The notes under the pieces were generated by a model. It was not told the origin of the DNA, did no database searches, and saw only the letters and a program-made list of their open reading frames with translations. From assembly GCF_949628215.1 (NCBI RefSeq), contig NC_134283.1:8803638-8867637 (forward strand): 64,000 bases of DNA, given 5' to 3'. The first letter of the stretch is position 1. The number at the start of each line of letters is the position of its first letter. The translations under genes and the position numbers were made by a program. This DNA comes from Phalacrocorax aristotelis. Taxonomy: Eukaryota > Chordata > Aves > Suliformes > Phalacrocoracidae. Below are positions 13,847 to 27,194 of this stretch, one piece after another.

Positions 13847-14349
13847 TATGTCCAGTTCTGGGCCCCCCAGTTCAAGAAGACTAGTGAACTGCTCAAGCAA
13901 GTCCAGCGGACAGCTATGAAGGTGATGAGGGTACTGAAACAGTTCCCTTATGAGGAAAGGCTGAGAGACCTGGGTTTGTTCAGCTTGGAGAAGAGAAGAC
14001 TGAGGGGGATCTTATCAATACCTATAAATATGTGAAGGGCGGGTGTCAGGGCGATGGGACTGGACTCTTTTCAGTGGTGCCCAATGACAGGACAAGGGGC
14101 AATGGGCACAGGTTGGAACACAGGATATGAATATGAATATGAAAAAAACTTCTTTGCTGTGCGGGTGCCAGAGTAGGGGCACAGGCTGCCCAGAGAGGTC
14201 TTGGAGTCTCCTTCCCTGGAAACATTCAAACCCTGTCTGGATGCGTTCCTGTGCCCCCTGCTCTGGGTGTGTCTGCTCAGGCAGGAGGGTTGGATGAGAT
14301 GATCTCCAGAAGTCCCTTCCAACGCCTACCATTCTGTGATTCTGTGATT
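13847..14349 (+). mobile_element. CR1 LINE, 5'-truncated 3' end
   Basis: This plus-oriented CR1 covers the end of ORF2 and the 3' UTR. Translation gives the usual CR1 C-terminal blocks ([20 protein letters not shown], then [13 protein letters not shown]). The conserved 3' UTR follows, with GCCCAGAGAGG and GATGAGATGATCTCCAGAAG, ending in ATTCTGTG octamers at 14331-14349. A small GAATAT expansion sits at 14127-14145. The copy is inactive, with an open 5' truncation. Confidence 0.92.
14331..14349 (+). repeat. CR1 terminal octamer repeat (ATTCTGTG)2
   Basis: Two copies of ATTCTGTG plus ATT mark the 3' terminus of the CR1 copy. Such octamer repeats replace a poly(A) tail in this LINE family. Confidence 0.9.
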
Positions 14350-14569
14350 AATCAACATTATAGTAAGAGTAGTCCCAAATGGACAATCTCGGCAGGCACC
14401 TTTCAGTGCATCGTGTACAGGAAGAGTGCTTTTAGATACCACACCTCTCCCACCTTCCCTAAATACTTCAGTACTACTTTCTGCTTTAAAAAAAAAAAAG
14501 TTATTAAAAAAAGGATAATTACTTCAATTTGTGCTTTTTATCAGAGATGTCCAAGTAATCGACAAAGGT

Positions 14570-14695
14570 CAGTTTCATTATCCTTATTTTAAGGAAGACT
14601 GGGGCACAAGGAAAAAAGTATTTGCAAAGAGTTCCAGGTGAAGAACAGAATTCAGGTCTGAACCCCAAAAACTTACTCACCAGCCCTCACAACCA
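14570..14695 (-). mobile_element. MIR-like SINE relic
   Basis: Read on the plus strand, CATTATCCTTATTTTAAGG, then GACTGGGGCACAAGG, a TTTGCAAAGAGTTCCAGG block and CAGAATTCAGGTCTGAACCC follow the order of a reversed MIR (CCCCATTTTACAGATGAGG, CTGAGGCACAGAG, AACTTGCCCAAGGTC, GGATTCGAACCC). The match is gapped and diverged, as expected for an ancient amniote element. The comparison is from memory of the MIR consensus. Confidence 0.5.
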
Positions 14696-15758
14696 TCTAG
14701 AAACCTCACAGGTTTAAAAAGAGAACAGGTTCTCCACTTGAATTTCACTGTGCTGATTATTTTTAATCCTTTTTCATAGCATTATAAAACAAGACTGTAA
14801 CAAATAGGTAAGTAAACTGGTATTTCTAAAAGTTTTAAGAGAGAGAGAAGACACCAAACATGACAAGGGGATGGGGACTCTACAGCCCTGTCTGCCTTGA
14901 GTGTTCCCTCTGTTGGAAGAACTCCTCTAAAGGTTTTGTGAAATGGCTTCAGGGCTGCTCCCCCTTACAGAAGTATAGAAAAATTCAGGGGGGGAAAAAG
15001 CTTCTGAAAGGATGATCTGGCTCAAGATCTCTATAGTAATAAACTATTGGACAAAATGTCTTACACAATCTTCCAAAAGCAATTCAAAATGACTTGGAAA
15101 CAAGCCAGCTGGACTGGAAGCTGGCTGAAGAACTGCAAACAAATGGTGATGTTACACAGTAATGTATCAAGTTGTCCGCTCAGACACCAGAAAGAGCAGT
15201 GTTCTGTCAGGTCTTATTTAAAGCATTGCTCTGCTCTGGAAAGTGACAAGATAAAATGGCACCTTCTTTCTCAGCAAATCTGATCTATATATGTATCCAG
15301 TCATATCTAATTAGTGGCAAAAGTTTATTCCTATTACTCCTGCAGAGCCAAAATGGTTTAGAGTTAACTGAAGGGTATTGCCACCAGTACATCACTGGAA
15401 TAGTTTGGTCGGTTCCAGATGGTTGTAGCTGTACAACAGGGATTACAGAAGTGCCACTAGGGACTTAATTCAGCAAACGGACTCTTTATTACCAGTAGTA
15501 ATGCTTGAAATGGGAGAAAAACCAAACCAACACCTGTCCGACTCTCTGAACACAGGTGGAATTTTCCAGACTGACAGCCAGATCCTTCTTCTTGAGTGGT
15601 AAGTACATTCAGTAAAGACTCATCAAAGTGAAACAGCCATAGATCCCCATAATACTACATTTACCAAGAAACTTTTCACAGGGAACTGAAATAGTAAGCT
15701 TGTTTGTGATTTAAAAGTGACAAGCTATGGGACTTCATCTCCAGGGTTAATGAAAAAT

Positions 15759-17430
15759 TCATAGAATCATAGAATGTCCTGAGTTGGAAGGGACCCACAA
15801 GGATCATCGAGTCCAACTCCTGTCCCTGCACAGGACAAGCCCAAATTCACACCAGGTCTCTAAGGGTATTGTCCAAGTGCTTCTTGAATAACATGAGGCT
15901 TGGTGCCATGAGTGAATGCCTCCCTGGGGAGCCTGTTCCAGGGCTCCACCACCCTCTGGGGGAAGAACCTTTTCCTAATATCCAACCTAAACCTCCTCTG
16001 GCACATCTTCCTGCCATTCCCTTGGGTCCTGTTGTTGGTCACCAGAGAGAAGAGGTGAGCACCCGCCCTTCCTCCTCCCCACCTAGTGAGGAAGCTGCAG
16101 GCTGTGATGAGGGCTGCCCTCAGCCTCCTCTTATCCAGGCTGAACAAACTGAGTGACTTTAGCTGCTCCTCATATGACTTCCCCTCTTCACCAACCTTGT
16201 GGCCCTCCTCTGGACACTCTCAAGTAGCTTTATATGCTTAATGTCCTGTGGTGCCCAACACTGCCCACAGCACTCGAGGTGAGGCTGCACCAGCACAGAG
16301 CAGAGCAGGACAATCCCCTCCCTCGCCCGGCTGCAATGCAGGGCTCGATGCACCCCAGGGCACGGTTGGCCCTCTTGGCTGCCAGGACATGCTGTTGGCT
16401 CATGTTCAACTTGTCGTCAGCCAGAACCCCGAGGTCCCTCTCTGCAGGGCTGCTCTCCAGCCTCTTGTTCGCCAGGCTGTCTGTACATCCGGGGTGCCGT
16501 GCCCCAGGTGTAAAATCTGGCATTTGCCATAACTCCATACGGTTGGAGATTGCCCAGCTCTCCAGTCTGTCCAGATCTCTCTGCAGGGCCTCTCTGCCCT
16601 CAGGAGTTGTCAACAGCTCCTCTCAATTTGGTGTCATCAGCAAACCTAATTAGTATTTGTTCCAGTCCTGCATCCAAGTCATTTATGATTGACATTAAAG
16701 AGTACCAGCTCTAAGACAGATCCCTGCAGAACCCCGCTAGTGACTGGCCACCAGCCCCATGTAACCCCATTTACTATGACCCTTTGAGCCCGACCCATCA
16801 GCCAGTTGCTCCCCCATTGCATTACGTGTTTATCCAGCTGCATGCTGGACATTTTGTCCAGGAAGACACTGTGAGACAGTAACGAAATCCTTACTGAAAT
16901 CCAAAACGATTCCACTGACTGGCTTCCCTTGGTCAGCTAGGTGGGCAACCTTGTCATAGAAAGAAATTAAGTTTGTTAGGCAGGACTTTCACCCTGTGAA
17001 CTCGTGCTGGCTGCGACGAATGACTGCGTTGTCTTTCAGGTGTTTTTCAATAACTCAGAATAATCTTCTCCATAATTTTGCCAGGCACAGAAATGAGACT
17101 GACGGGCCTGTAGTTACTGGGGTCATCACTGTTGCCCTTCTCGAAGACTGGGACAACGTTTGCCAGCTTCCACTCAATGGGAACCTCTCCAGATTCCCAA
17201 GAGCATTGAAAGATAGTTCAGAGATCACCCACAAGACCTGTCTGTTAATAGGCAACAAATTGAGGAAGACACCTTTCCTGGTTGGTTCCCTTTGTACTTG
17301 TACCAAGAAATTATCATCCAGATGGTTTAGGAACCTTCTGGGCCTGTTTTTTCCAGCAGTGTGGTACTCCCAGTTGACATCTGGCAAGTTGAAGTCCTCC
17401 ATAAGGACAAGGGCAGATGACTTGGAGGCA
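15759..17430 (-). mobile_element. CR1 LINE with internal deletion
   Basis: This minus-oriented CR1 has its 3' end at about 15759 (plus strand TTCATAGAATCATAGAATG). It belongs to a different subfamily from the 13.8- and 27-kb copies, as its 3' UTR reads GAGTTGGAAGGGACCCACAA. Going 5' it contains the C-terminal ORF2 blocks, the reverse transcriptase FADD active site (minus strand, 16644-16633), and RT blocks with YRPVSLISVPGKIMEKI after frame correction. It then jumps directly to the endonuclease C-terminus (EDFNLPDVNWEYHTAGKNRP, about 17400-17340). About 0.8 kb between endonuclease and RT is missing relative to the 27-29 kb copy. Frameshifts and stops make it dead. Confidence 0.93.
16230..17402 (-). 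pseudogene. CR1 ORF2 remnants (endonuclease end fused to RT)
   Basis: Broken reading frames of the CR1 ORF2 protein. They include the endonuclease C-terminal block, RT palm blocks with the FADDTKL active site, and the RT C-terminal block with [14 protein letters not shown] in a shifted frame. Several stops and frame changes are present. The junction between the endonuclease block and the RT SWESGEVP block lies near 17225-17230. Confidence 0.85.
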
Positions 17431-20400
17431 CCCTTAAAGAATAACTCATGTCATCAAAATGTTGGCAAATGATGATCTAAAAGGAAAGTTAAATAACCTT
17501 GACAAGTTTAATATATAGTAGATCAAATTGTCCTGTAAGCATCATTTCAGAATTCCAGTAATTCTGCCCTTGAATCCTCTTAAAATGCCTTTAACATTCT
17601 ATTTCTTCAAATATACATAAACTGCTTTAACTGGAATTATCCTAAGTGATTAAAAAGAATATATATTGTGATTTGGCGCTTGTTTTCTTAGTCACAATGC
17701 TAGTGAATGTCTTGGAAATAGTACCCAATTCAGCAGGTGGTATTGATCTATCTTAAAATAAACTAAGCTAAATAATAAAAATAGTCTGAGGTAAACACAT
17801 ACAATATACTACAACGTTAAAGGCTCTAGCATACCACATAAAATGGATTCCTTGTGGTTCATGACTAAGTGTCAAGTATTGACTGCTCATAATAGAATCT
17901 AGCACAAATTAGGGATTGACAGGAGTCTCAGCAGACTCCAACTGCTAAATACTGTGAATTCCCAAAAAGTAAAGAGGAAACTTCCTTACAAAAGAATGCA
18001 ATAAAAAAGAGCAAGAAATAAAGAGAAGAAATTAGACAGTGCTTTCTGGTAGCTTTTGATATAATGACTAATTCATCCTCATTAATAAGCAGAAGACTGA
18101 ACCACCCAATTCTGGAAGGTATCTTCCTTCTTCATATAAGAATACTGTTTCTAGGAAATACCCAGGAAAGAGGAATGCAGCCTAAATTATTTTTACCCTC
18201 ATGCTGCCACACTTATTACTGCAGAAAGTCGCATGTAATCCTTTGCAAAATATGCCTGGTATAAGGACATGCTTAATGTTTGTGTTTTGAGATGCACATT
18301 TACCAGGAGAAGACCTTACAGTGCTTCTGTGCTACAGGCAAAAGTAAGAGAGCTTGCCATCTATCCTTAATTTGCCTTTACACTCCCCAAATGTGAAACA
18401 AACTGTTTCTACAGCAACCAAAGACTAAAACACAAAACCAAAATAACACTCAAAACCAAAACCAAACATCCCCTGCTTACTCATATGAAAACTTGGTAAT
18501 ACAGCGGGGTCGTTCTCCATGCCACAGGATATTTTCATTAAAAAAAGTACTATAACAGTTCATCACACAAAAGAAAATCTGAATACAAACTTCATAGTTT
18601 CTTGCAGAAATGAGCTGGTGTTAACTTTCACCATTTTTAGTACATCTCAGCATGTTCATATTATTCCAAACTTTGGAAAGCATTCCATTTTTCATTGTGA
18701 CCTGCAAAATGAGACTGAGACCTAAAGGCTACTTACCATGCTGGATTATAAAAAGAGGCCCAATGTCACTATCAGCAGTTTAATTAAAGATATTATTTCT
18801 CCCAGCAGACCCTGATTCTCTCACATTCTTACACCAACTCTCAGTATGACTACTGCACACTTCTAAAAAGTTATGCTTCTGCTTAGAATAGCCAAATGGC
18901 TGAACTTTACATTTTAAGTAAAGTGATGTGCTTACACCTATTACTTCAAAATTAGTCCTAAAATTGAGATCTTCTTTAAGGAATCGAAAAGACACTGACA
19001 ACTTACTCTAAAAACCATGAGTTTTCTCGATTCTAACTGAAACCTAGTAAACTTCACCTCATTCTCTCACTTTGTTCCTTGCCAGTGCCCATTACAAGAA
19101 CTGCATGGTATAAAAACAAGTTGTTGTCACAAAAAGATCACTAAATGTGACTAAACAAACAGGTATGATGGGTAAAGAAACTTCAATTTTTATAACTACT
19201 TGTCAAGTGAAATCACACTTTGGAACACCTAGTGATGTTTTAAATATCTCTACAAATAGGTACTTCCCTTGCCTAATTTTTCTCTTTGTTAAGGATTTTT
19301 TTTCCTTAATGCCTGATTTAAATGTTTCCTTTTATACAGTAATTTCACGCTATTGCTCCTTATTATGCTATTTTCAGCCACTGTCAATAACACAACAGGG
19401 ATTCTTGCTGCTCAGTTATTTGTAGACATTTATGTCCCTATCATAATCCCCCTTTGACTTCTTTTCTCCTGGTTGTGCATATCGAAGTGAGGTTCTGTCT
19501 GCAAAGTGTAAAGTGTATATAATGGGATATGGTATTTATCATCCATCATTTGCCTTTATACCAAAATGATACAAAATTTGCATGTCAAAAGCCTTTCTCC
19601 CACTTCTCCAACTGCTAGAGCAGCAAACTCAGTCTGGGATCTGAAAGTCAAGCTGTGTTCCTTCTTCTTTCTAATCATCTTTCTAATAAAAGTTCTACAG
19701 TGAGACCCAGCTGCAATTCTGCTGATGTTGCATGCAACAAAATATATACCAGCTCATAGTACCACTGGCTCGACACTCATAACGGAAGTAAAGACTAGAT
19801 GCTACTCAAATGACTGTGAGTGACTTGAATTAATCACCTGGGACAGAGAGATGTCAGTGGCATATGCCCAATATCTAGCAGAAGTCTTTAATTTAGATGT
19901 CATTTCTGGAGCTTAGCACTGTGTACAAAATAGTATCATTCTAGAATGTGGACTACATAATCTTAAAACATTTTCACAGGTCTAAAGCAGTGATTCATAT
20001 TTTACTATTTTCTATTGAGTTGTTTTCCAAAAAGTCCTAAACTGTCATTAAATATAGTTCCTTCTTTAACATGAACTCTCACTGTGGGATTTAGACAATG
20101 TTCTGACATGGAAGGAAAAAAAGAAAATGAAAAGCAAATCATGAGTTTTAACTGAGTAACAGCTTGTCTAATCCATTTGAGGGATATCCAGGATTAAATC
20201 CCACAGTATAGGACACAGGCCCTTGCATAGTCTTTCTACCAGGGTGAAAGCTCCACAGCTAGTGTTCAACAACAGCACAATGGTATTTCTCTTCTGTAGG
20301 TCCTAGGGGCCCTGTGTTACCTCCCAAATTTTACCTTGCACATCAGTGTGTGAAAGAACTAGACCTCCTACCCATTCTGAGAGAAACTGTCCTGAACACA

Positions 20401-20988
20401 CAGCAGGGAACATGGTAATTTATGCAGTTGTCTAGTCTGTGCTAATTATATTAAAAGGTAGATACAGACCATACCCTTCTTGCGGTGAAAACGCCTTGAC
20501 TTCTCACCACTCTAAACTTAGATTCATCTTTTCATGGAAGCCCAGAAAAAAAGTCGTAACATTTGTAGAACCACTACCCTGATAAAAGCTCTCTCTGCAA
20601 ATATGTGGGCTTATATTCATGTTGTGTGATGAATTAGAATATGTTATGTAACATCGTATGTCCTGCAAGGCATTTTTTTTATGTTTACCATGAATTTAAG
20701 CATAAGGTCAGCATGTAGGCCTGGTGTTGGTACTGTTACTAGTTAAAGAGTCACCAGACTTCTCAAAAATCATTGGCTTTGATTAGATTTGTGAAGTTAG
20801 TCTGGCATTGATTAAGGTCAGAGGGGAAGTAGTTATCAAAGGTTTGCTGACTTGATTGGACAATGGCAGAGATCATTTAATGCAGATTTCACAAATTACA
20901 TTTCGTTCTTATGAAAAGTGAGCATTGTTTCACTTGAACTTACAGTATCGAGGTTGGCTCTCCTCTACCCTTCCCACCAATGCCTAGC

Positions 20989-21012
20989 AATATAACCTAT
21001 AATATAACCTAT
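20989..21012. repeat. 12-bp perfect tandem duplication
   Basis: AATATAACCTAT is present twice in direct tandem. Confidence 0.9.
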
Positions 21013-22830
21013 GATATTGAAGTATGGAAAAGTTTGTGGTGTTTTGGTTTTGTTTTTAAGAAAGCACCTGACTCTGGATTCTGTTTCTTTCTGTTTCTTT
21101 TCCAGAAACAGTTGACTATAAGGAGTTCAGAAGTCCTGAAAGCAGCTTTCTATTTCTCTGCCTGTCTGTATGCAGTATAAAGAGAGGCCAGAACAAGCAC
21201 AAAGCACAGTGAGTAACAGAAGAAGCTTTTGTTTGGAGTTGTCTTGATACAAATGTTTCTCAGGCAAAAATGAGGTATTGAAAGAAGGGAAAATGATAAA
21301 TTAGGACTGGACTATATTTCTTTCAAAAGAACAGTATTAAAAAAGAATGCACAAAAATGAGGTAAGCTGAAGCACACAATGAAGCAATGGCATAGACTTC
21401 TGAAGGCAATAAGCAATTTGGTTCAAAATACAACAATTAATAGACTTTGTATGAGAAGACTAATGCTTAAGACTGAAATACCTGAAAAGTTTAAGGCAGA
21501 AACAGCAAAACATGTAAAATGAACAGTCCCTGTGATAGTAACTAAAGTGCTTGTACACTTAAGTTAGTCAGTGCAAAACAACACCATTAGGCATGCTAGA
21601 AATGTGGTCTACCTATTCTTTAAGAACATTGGACGTATGATGTCACAGTTTGTTTCTTTATTACATCACATCATGCTCAGGCTGACAGGTTATTTGAAAC
21701 AATACTACTATTTTCAAAATGCAGAGATGGAAACCTCTTCTAAAGCCACCTTCTCAGATTATTGCTTTTTAAATATATTTAATAAAAACCATTAGTTAAT
21801 GGAGATTGTAAATGCACTACTGTGCTACTCTCTATTTGTGGTATTTTAAATTTGATTGAAAACAATTAGCAGACGAGAGATGCCTGTGAGCATTCATTAA
21901 AATGAGGCTTGTGGATTGTGACTGCTGAATTTTGCTGTGCATCTGGAGCTGTTTACACTGATGGCACAGTTTTCCGCCATAATAAAAAAGGGTCTGTTCC
22001 CTATAAAGGTTATGCTGGCAAAAAATAAAGTATATTAATTTTTTTCAAAACTTGCCATTGAAAAAGCAGCAGCTTGTTACCCAAGGGGAATTTCTATATT
22101 CGATGATGATGGCTCATGGACAATTTAATTCGTTGTTTAGTTTAACAGCTTGTAAATCCCTCTCCTATAAATAACATACAGTTGTAAAAGCTGACTGCTA
22201 ATGAGATGATTGACCCTAAAGGTCATACTGGCAGAATCCCCCATTGTTTGCTTAAGGATATAATTTTCATTTCATCTAACTGAAAACTGACATTCAAGCA
22301 TAATGCGATGAGAAACTGAACAAAAATACTGCATTACTGGAAAACTATGCTATTGTTTTATCTCTGAGAAAAAAATTGTTAGCTTGGACTGAAATGCTAC
22401 TAAGGCGGTCAGCTGATGAGTACGTGGCTCTCAAATGGACTTCAGGAAGCAATGAATACACTGAAAAAAATCTAGTGAACAAGTACGGTATCAAAAGTGA
22501 GCGTGTTCTGAACTTGAGCATTCAATTTTCATTAAAACCAAGTGCAAATCCAAAACACTTCTCAAAGTGAGGTGAGTGGGGTAAGGATACGGTTTTATTG
22601 AGGTTTTGCTAGTTTTATATTAGAATTTTTTGTTGCTGTCTGCATTTTTAACATTGAATAGATAGAAGAATCTTAGGGAAGATTTAAACTTAATGGACTA
22701 CAGGACAAATAACATGGACAACAGTCCTAACTTTAAAACGGTTAATACAGTAAAAATCTTTAGATTTGCTTAATTTATTCTATGTACCCAGTAGTCTGAA
22801 AAAAAGCATGGAATTAAGTACGAGGCTGCT

Positions 22831-22900
22831 ATGTATATTTGTATATATGTATATATATGTGTATATGTATGTATATATACATATATGTAGGTATGTATAC
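22831..22900. repeat. TATG/TATA-rich microsatellite
   Basis: An imperfect (GTAT)n and (TATA)n tract with an internal GTATATATACATATATG quasi-palindrome. It is probably variable in length. Confidence 0.9.
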
Positions 22901-25900
22901 TGCTTATACTTTCTCAGTATCTAACATAGTAGATGTACTCATATTTCATTCTTTCTTCTGCACTCTGAGTGAAACTCATGCAGAAGAACTGCAAATTAGT
23001 CCAACATTGTTTAGCTTCTACCAGCTGTATGTCTTCTCCAGCATTGCTTGAGTGATTTCAGCTACACACAACTCAGCAACTGGAGTTGTGAAGAATCAAA
23101 TAAGCATACTAACAAAGTTAGCTCTTGGGGCAGCATCAAGATCCCTCTTTGACTTAGATTAATAATAGGAATAGTCAGAAATTCTAGACATACAATAATG
23201 TGTCATTACAAAATAACTACTTGGAGAAGCCTGGAATTTAACTTATTTGCTCAGATCCATCATTAGTTCTCACAGAGTTTAGATACCATTTATATTCAGG
23301 GAATATTTTTGGCTTTTATGCCAATCTGCGTCTTGAACATGGATTACTTGGTTAATGTCTAACAGTATACCCAAAAGTGGAATATTTAACAAATACAGGA
23401 AAAAACATGTATTACTCATCTGAGTTAGTCCAGTAAGATAAATAATGTAAATGAAGTGTGCAATACATTATAATTTTCAACACATTAATTTGGGATAATC
23501 GTGGTTATTACATAACAAGCTACCTGATCAAGACACATATGAACAGATCTGTAATAATACCTCAGATACATCAAATTCAGTGACAGATATCTCAGTACCT
23601 TTGTAAACCTCTGACATCTACTAAGGAAAGCATCTCCACAAGATATACTATTAGTATTCATATATTGTTCTTATCAAAACACTGGTTATAGAAAAAGCTC
23701 AAAATAATAGACCACTTGGCAGAAGTATACTGATTCTACGCAAGATAACTTTGTGTGTTACTCCAGCTTCTGGGTACACATTTGAAAATTCAAGGTACTT
23801 TAAAAAGGCAATCTCTGCCATTTAGTTCATAGCAAACATAATGTATACTAACAAAAAGACTAAAATTAGCACTAATACTTACAAATCAATCTGAAGAAAA
23901 TTACAGGCTGTATGTAGGTAGATGATACCTCAGTTTTCTATTTATGCATATTCAAAACTTAATAAGAGCTATGTGCTCTGCATGTCCCATTTACATCTCT
24001 AAAGGTTCAACAACAGGGTATTCAGGAATTCCAAGGTCTCCATGGCAATGATGTGCGTTGAGCATCTGCTCTCTCTGAATATAAAGTGATGACCATATTT
24101 TTATTCTACTTGGCATTGGTTATCTTTGAGTATAGTCAGAGCCCAGCTCTTTATGAGATCTTCACATTCTGTCATATTTTCCCATATTCTTGGAGAAGTT
24201 GAGAGACCGTATTAATTGACAGGAAGAAAAAAGCAAAGGTTACTTGCTGGACAGAAGAAAGAGTGAGGATTACAACAGTTTTCAGAAAAGATCTGTTTAT
24301 ATAAGTGACTTTCTAATTAAAAAATTAATGAAATATTCAGATATCTTTGTTTCTTTTTACTTTTGAACCCTGAACATACAGACAAGCAGTATCAGCAAGA
24401 ATGAGTCATCATCTCCTTAATATCCCATTCCTAAGCCATTTTATCTCCTTTTTCTTTTTTAAAATAAAAGCCAGTTATGCTACTCTGCAGACATCAACCT
24501 AATATTCAAGAATTTAGTTTTCAGTGTGTATCAGGGCATTTACTATAGCCCTGGTTATACTCCTCCATAAGATCCGTGTTCTTTTCAGCCTACAGCACAG
24601 ACTTGTACCATCTTAGTTAATACAGATTCAAACAACACAATTTTCTAGAGTAGGGAATGAGTTAAACATCTTTTATCCGCTATAGACCCTACTATTTGTC
24701 TCTTTAATGAAATGGGGACTTTTTCAAAGAAATCAAACAAAAGGTAAGTTTTGTGATTTAAAAAATCCAAAAAGATGATGTTAAATGTTAAGCATCAAAC
24801 ACCAGTTCAAAGTGATAAAGTATCACAGTGGTAACTGCAATTACAGATGCTTCAAGACTTGCCAGATTCCTGTATCCAAATACAGTATTTCAAGACTACC
24901 CATCTAGAATCACTCAGGTTTTTTGTCTGTTGACCAGCAGCAGTGCTGCTGATTTCCACTGGTATGTTCTCCACATTGGCATTTTGTTTAAAAAGTTTGT
25001 AGAGAAGCCTTGAAGAGTCATAGGGATATTATATTAAATGTAAGTCCCAGACCATGTTATCAATTTGCTTCTTAGCTTCCTGGTGTCATGCACAGCCAAG
25101 ATCGTTCATTGTTGTCCTTCTGTTTAGGGCATTACAGTTCCCTCTCCGAAGACTGCTGCTTATGATTAGCTAGCTAGCACTGGAGCATCCATTGGTGTTT
25201 TCTACTAAAAAGGCTAAATTTTTACTCTGCTTCTCAATCACCAATAAAAGCCACAATCCAAAAACTACATCCTGGTCTTTGCATGAACAAAGGCTTCACT
25301 GCAATGTTTTGAACAGCCAGCATTGGTACAAGAAAGATGTCATGCTGTCCACACAACAAAGCTGAAGCTAAATGACAGGCCTCATCATCCAAGCAACATT
25401 TCACATTACCACTTGATACATTCAGCCTTTGTATACAATTACTTTGCTGATACAAAAGGCAAAATAGCATTCCTCCAGCCTCTTTTTCTTTCTCCTTAAT
25501 AAATTGCAAACTTTCTTATTTAATCCTTTAAAGAGAGAAGATGATGAACTAAGGAGGCTAAGTCACATGAAGCTTGTATTTCACAGCATAAAACTGCTGA
25601 AAAAGTAAATATTTTTTTATTTCGTTAGAATTTGTCACAGTTGTCTCTTTCACTGCTACAGAACATGGAAACAGGGTATTGGGGGCTTTTGTTTTGGGGA
25701 GAAGAAGTAAAGAGCAGCAAGTGAAAGTATCGCAGGCAGACATCCAGGTTTTCACAAAAGGGTAAAATCTGTCACTTGTTCCTTACTGCCATTTGACTGC
25801 CAAAAAGCTTTGTGTTTTCTATCAAAAGGCTAAAAAGCTTCAACTTTGAACAAGTTTCTGACACTTCACTTTTGAATTTTAATGAAACACTGATAGTAGT

Positions 25901-26709
25901 TTCCATTCTTCTGCTATTGTGAAATACTGTATACATGCCATTTTTCATTTGCTAGTCACTTAATTACATAGCTGCATATGTGTTTGGAGTGATGAACACG
26001 GATGACTGCATTTATGCTAGGATAAGAAACAATATATAGTATGTTTATTTATATTATCTAGGAAACCACAAACATCTCTCCGTTATATTTCTGGAAGAGA
26101 TTTATGATTCGACAAAGTGCCTGCAAACAATATTTAAATATCTTCAATAAAGAGCAACTGAAATCTTTATATGACTATGTAAACATTGTTTACTGTTACT
26201 GGAGAACCCAGAAGAGCTAGCAACTTGTTGTGTAGAACTAATTCTTTAATAGATATGAGATACGGCAAGGTCCAACAAGAAAGAACTGAACACTGGATTA
26301 GTATGACATATTGGCCTTATGATTCTTTGCAGTACCAAAAATTTACATAACATTCCAAGTCACCAGAGTTTCCCTTTATCCTCCAAAAGGGAAACTTACT
26401 CACCTTTAAATTCTCTGTCCAATGTGTATGTGAAGGTGCTCCTAAGTCTTAATCATACCAGCCCCTTCCGAGCAAACATTGCACCTGAGCAGCTTCACAT
26501 GGCAGTACTTATACATAGGAGTATATAAACAGAAGTAGTATAAAAATTTCACTCATATCACAACGGCAGGTATATGATTTCCTTGTGAAAGTGCAAGTCT
26601 GATCAAGATGGGGGTCATATGCCAGCTTTGTAGGAACATTGACAGTAGGTAGAAGAACCCATCCAATAGGTTGAGCTTATTTCAGTCACTCCATTCCTAC
26701 TGGTTGCAG

Positions 26710-26950
26710 GTGCTCCTTTGTCTTATAAGAACTCAGTAGAAGGGTCAATTTTAGATGCTGATGTGCAACATAGCTGTGCAAATACTGTGAATAGAGCTGC
26801 TCCCTGCTTGCTTCTGAGGGAAAGTGTCTACCAGTTAAATCATACTGGCCATGGTCATTTGGGAGCAAAAGCAGTCCAGCTGTTAGCACTTTGTAGAGTA
26901 CAAACAGTTAACTGCTTGTTCCCTGCTGGGGAATGCATGATCATTCTCAG
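26710..26950 (+). other. Candidate plus-strand internal exon, fully open in one frame
   Basis: This 241-bp segment is flanked by an acceptor (CCATTCCTACTGGTTGCAG, AG at 26708-26709) and a near-consensus donor (CTCAG followed by GTAAGA at 26951). One frame is open throughout, entering after two bases and leaving two bases over. The peptide includes VEGSILDADVQHSCANTVNR and YQLNHTGHGHLGAKAVQLL. I do not recognise the protein. It is on the strand of the CpG-island transcript, but no link is shown. Chance is a real alternative. Confidence 0.25.
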
Positions 26951-27194
26951 GTAAGAGATTGGATTTCTAGATCAGAATTGAGCACTGAGAAAACTAAAAG
27001 AAAAATTTAAAAGCATTTAAGGCTTGAGTGTTGTGTATCAATGAGAAGATAAGTGTCTGTGGCTAGAATGATTTTACTTTATTCATAGGCTGGCAACACA
27101 GGGTAATACTCTGTCTGAAAGAATTGTACAAAGGATTTTACTGGACTAATCAGAGCCCCTGGTGAATAGACCTAATTATTAAACTGCTGTGGAA

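Larger units (their letters stand above)
17431..26709. other. Intergenic, mostly unique AT-rich sequence
   Basis: No coding gene recognised. Contains a 12-bp tandem at 20989, the TATG microsatellite at 22831, and a possible conserved non-coding block at about 21.8-22.3 kb rich in ATTA-type homeodomain cores. Confidence 0.65.

Noticed and set aside
16234..16653. 139-codon plus-strand ORF
   Set aside because: It is the antisense of the CR1 ORF2 C-terminal region, explained by the minus-strand CR1.
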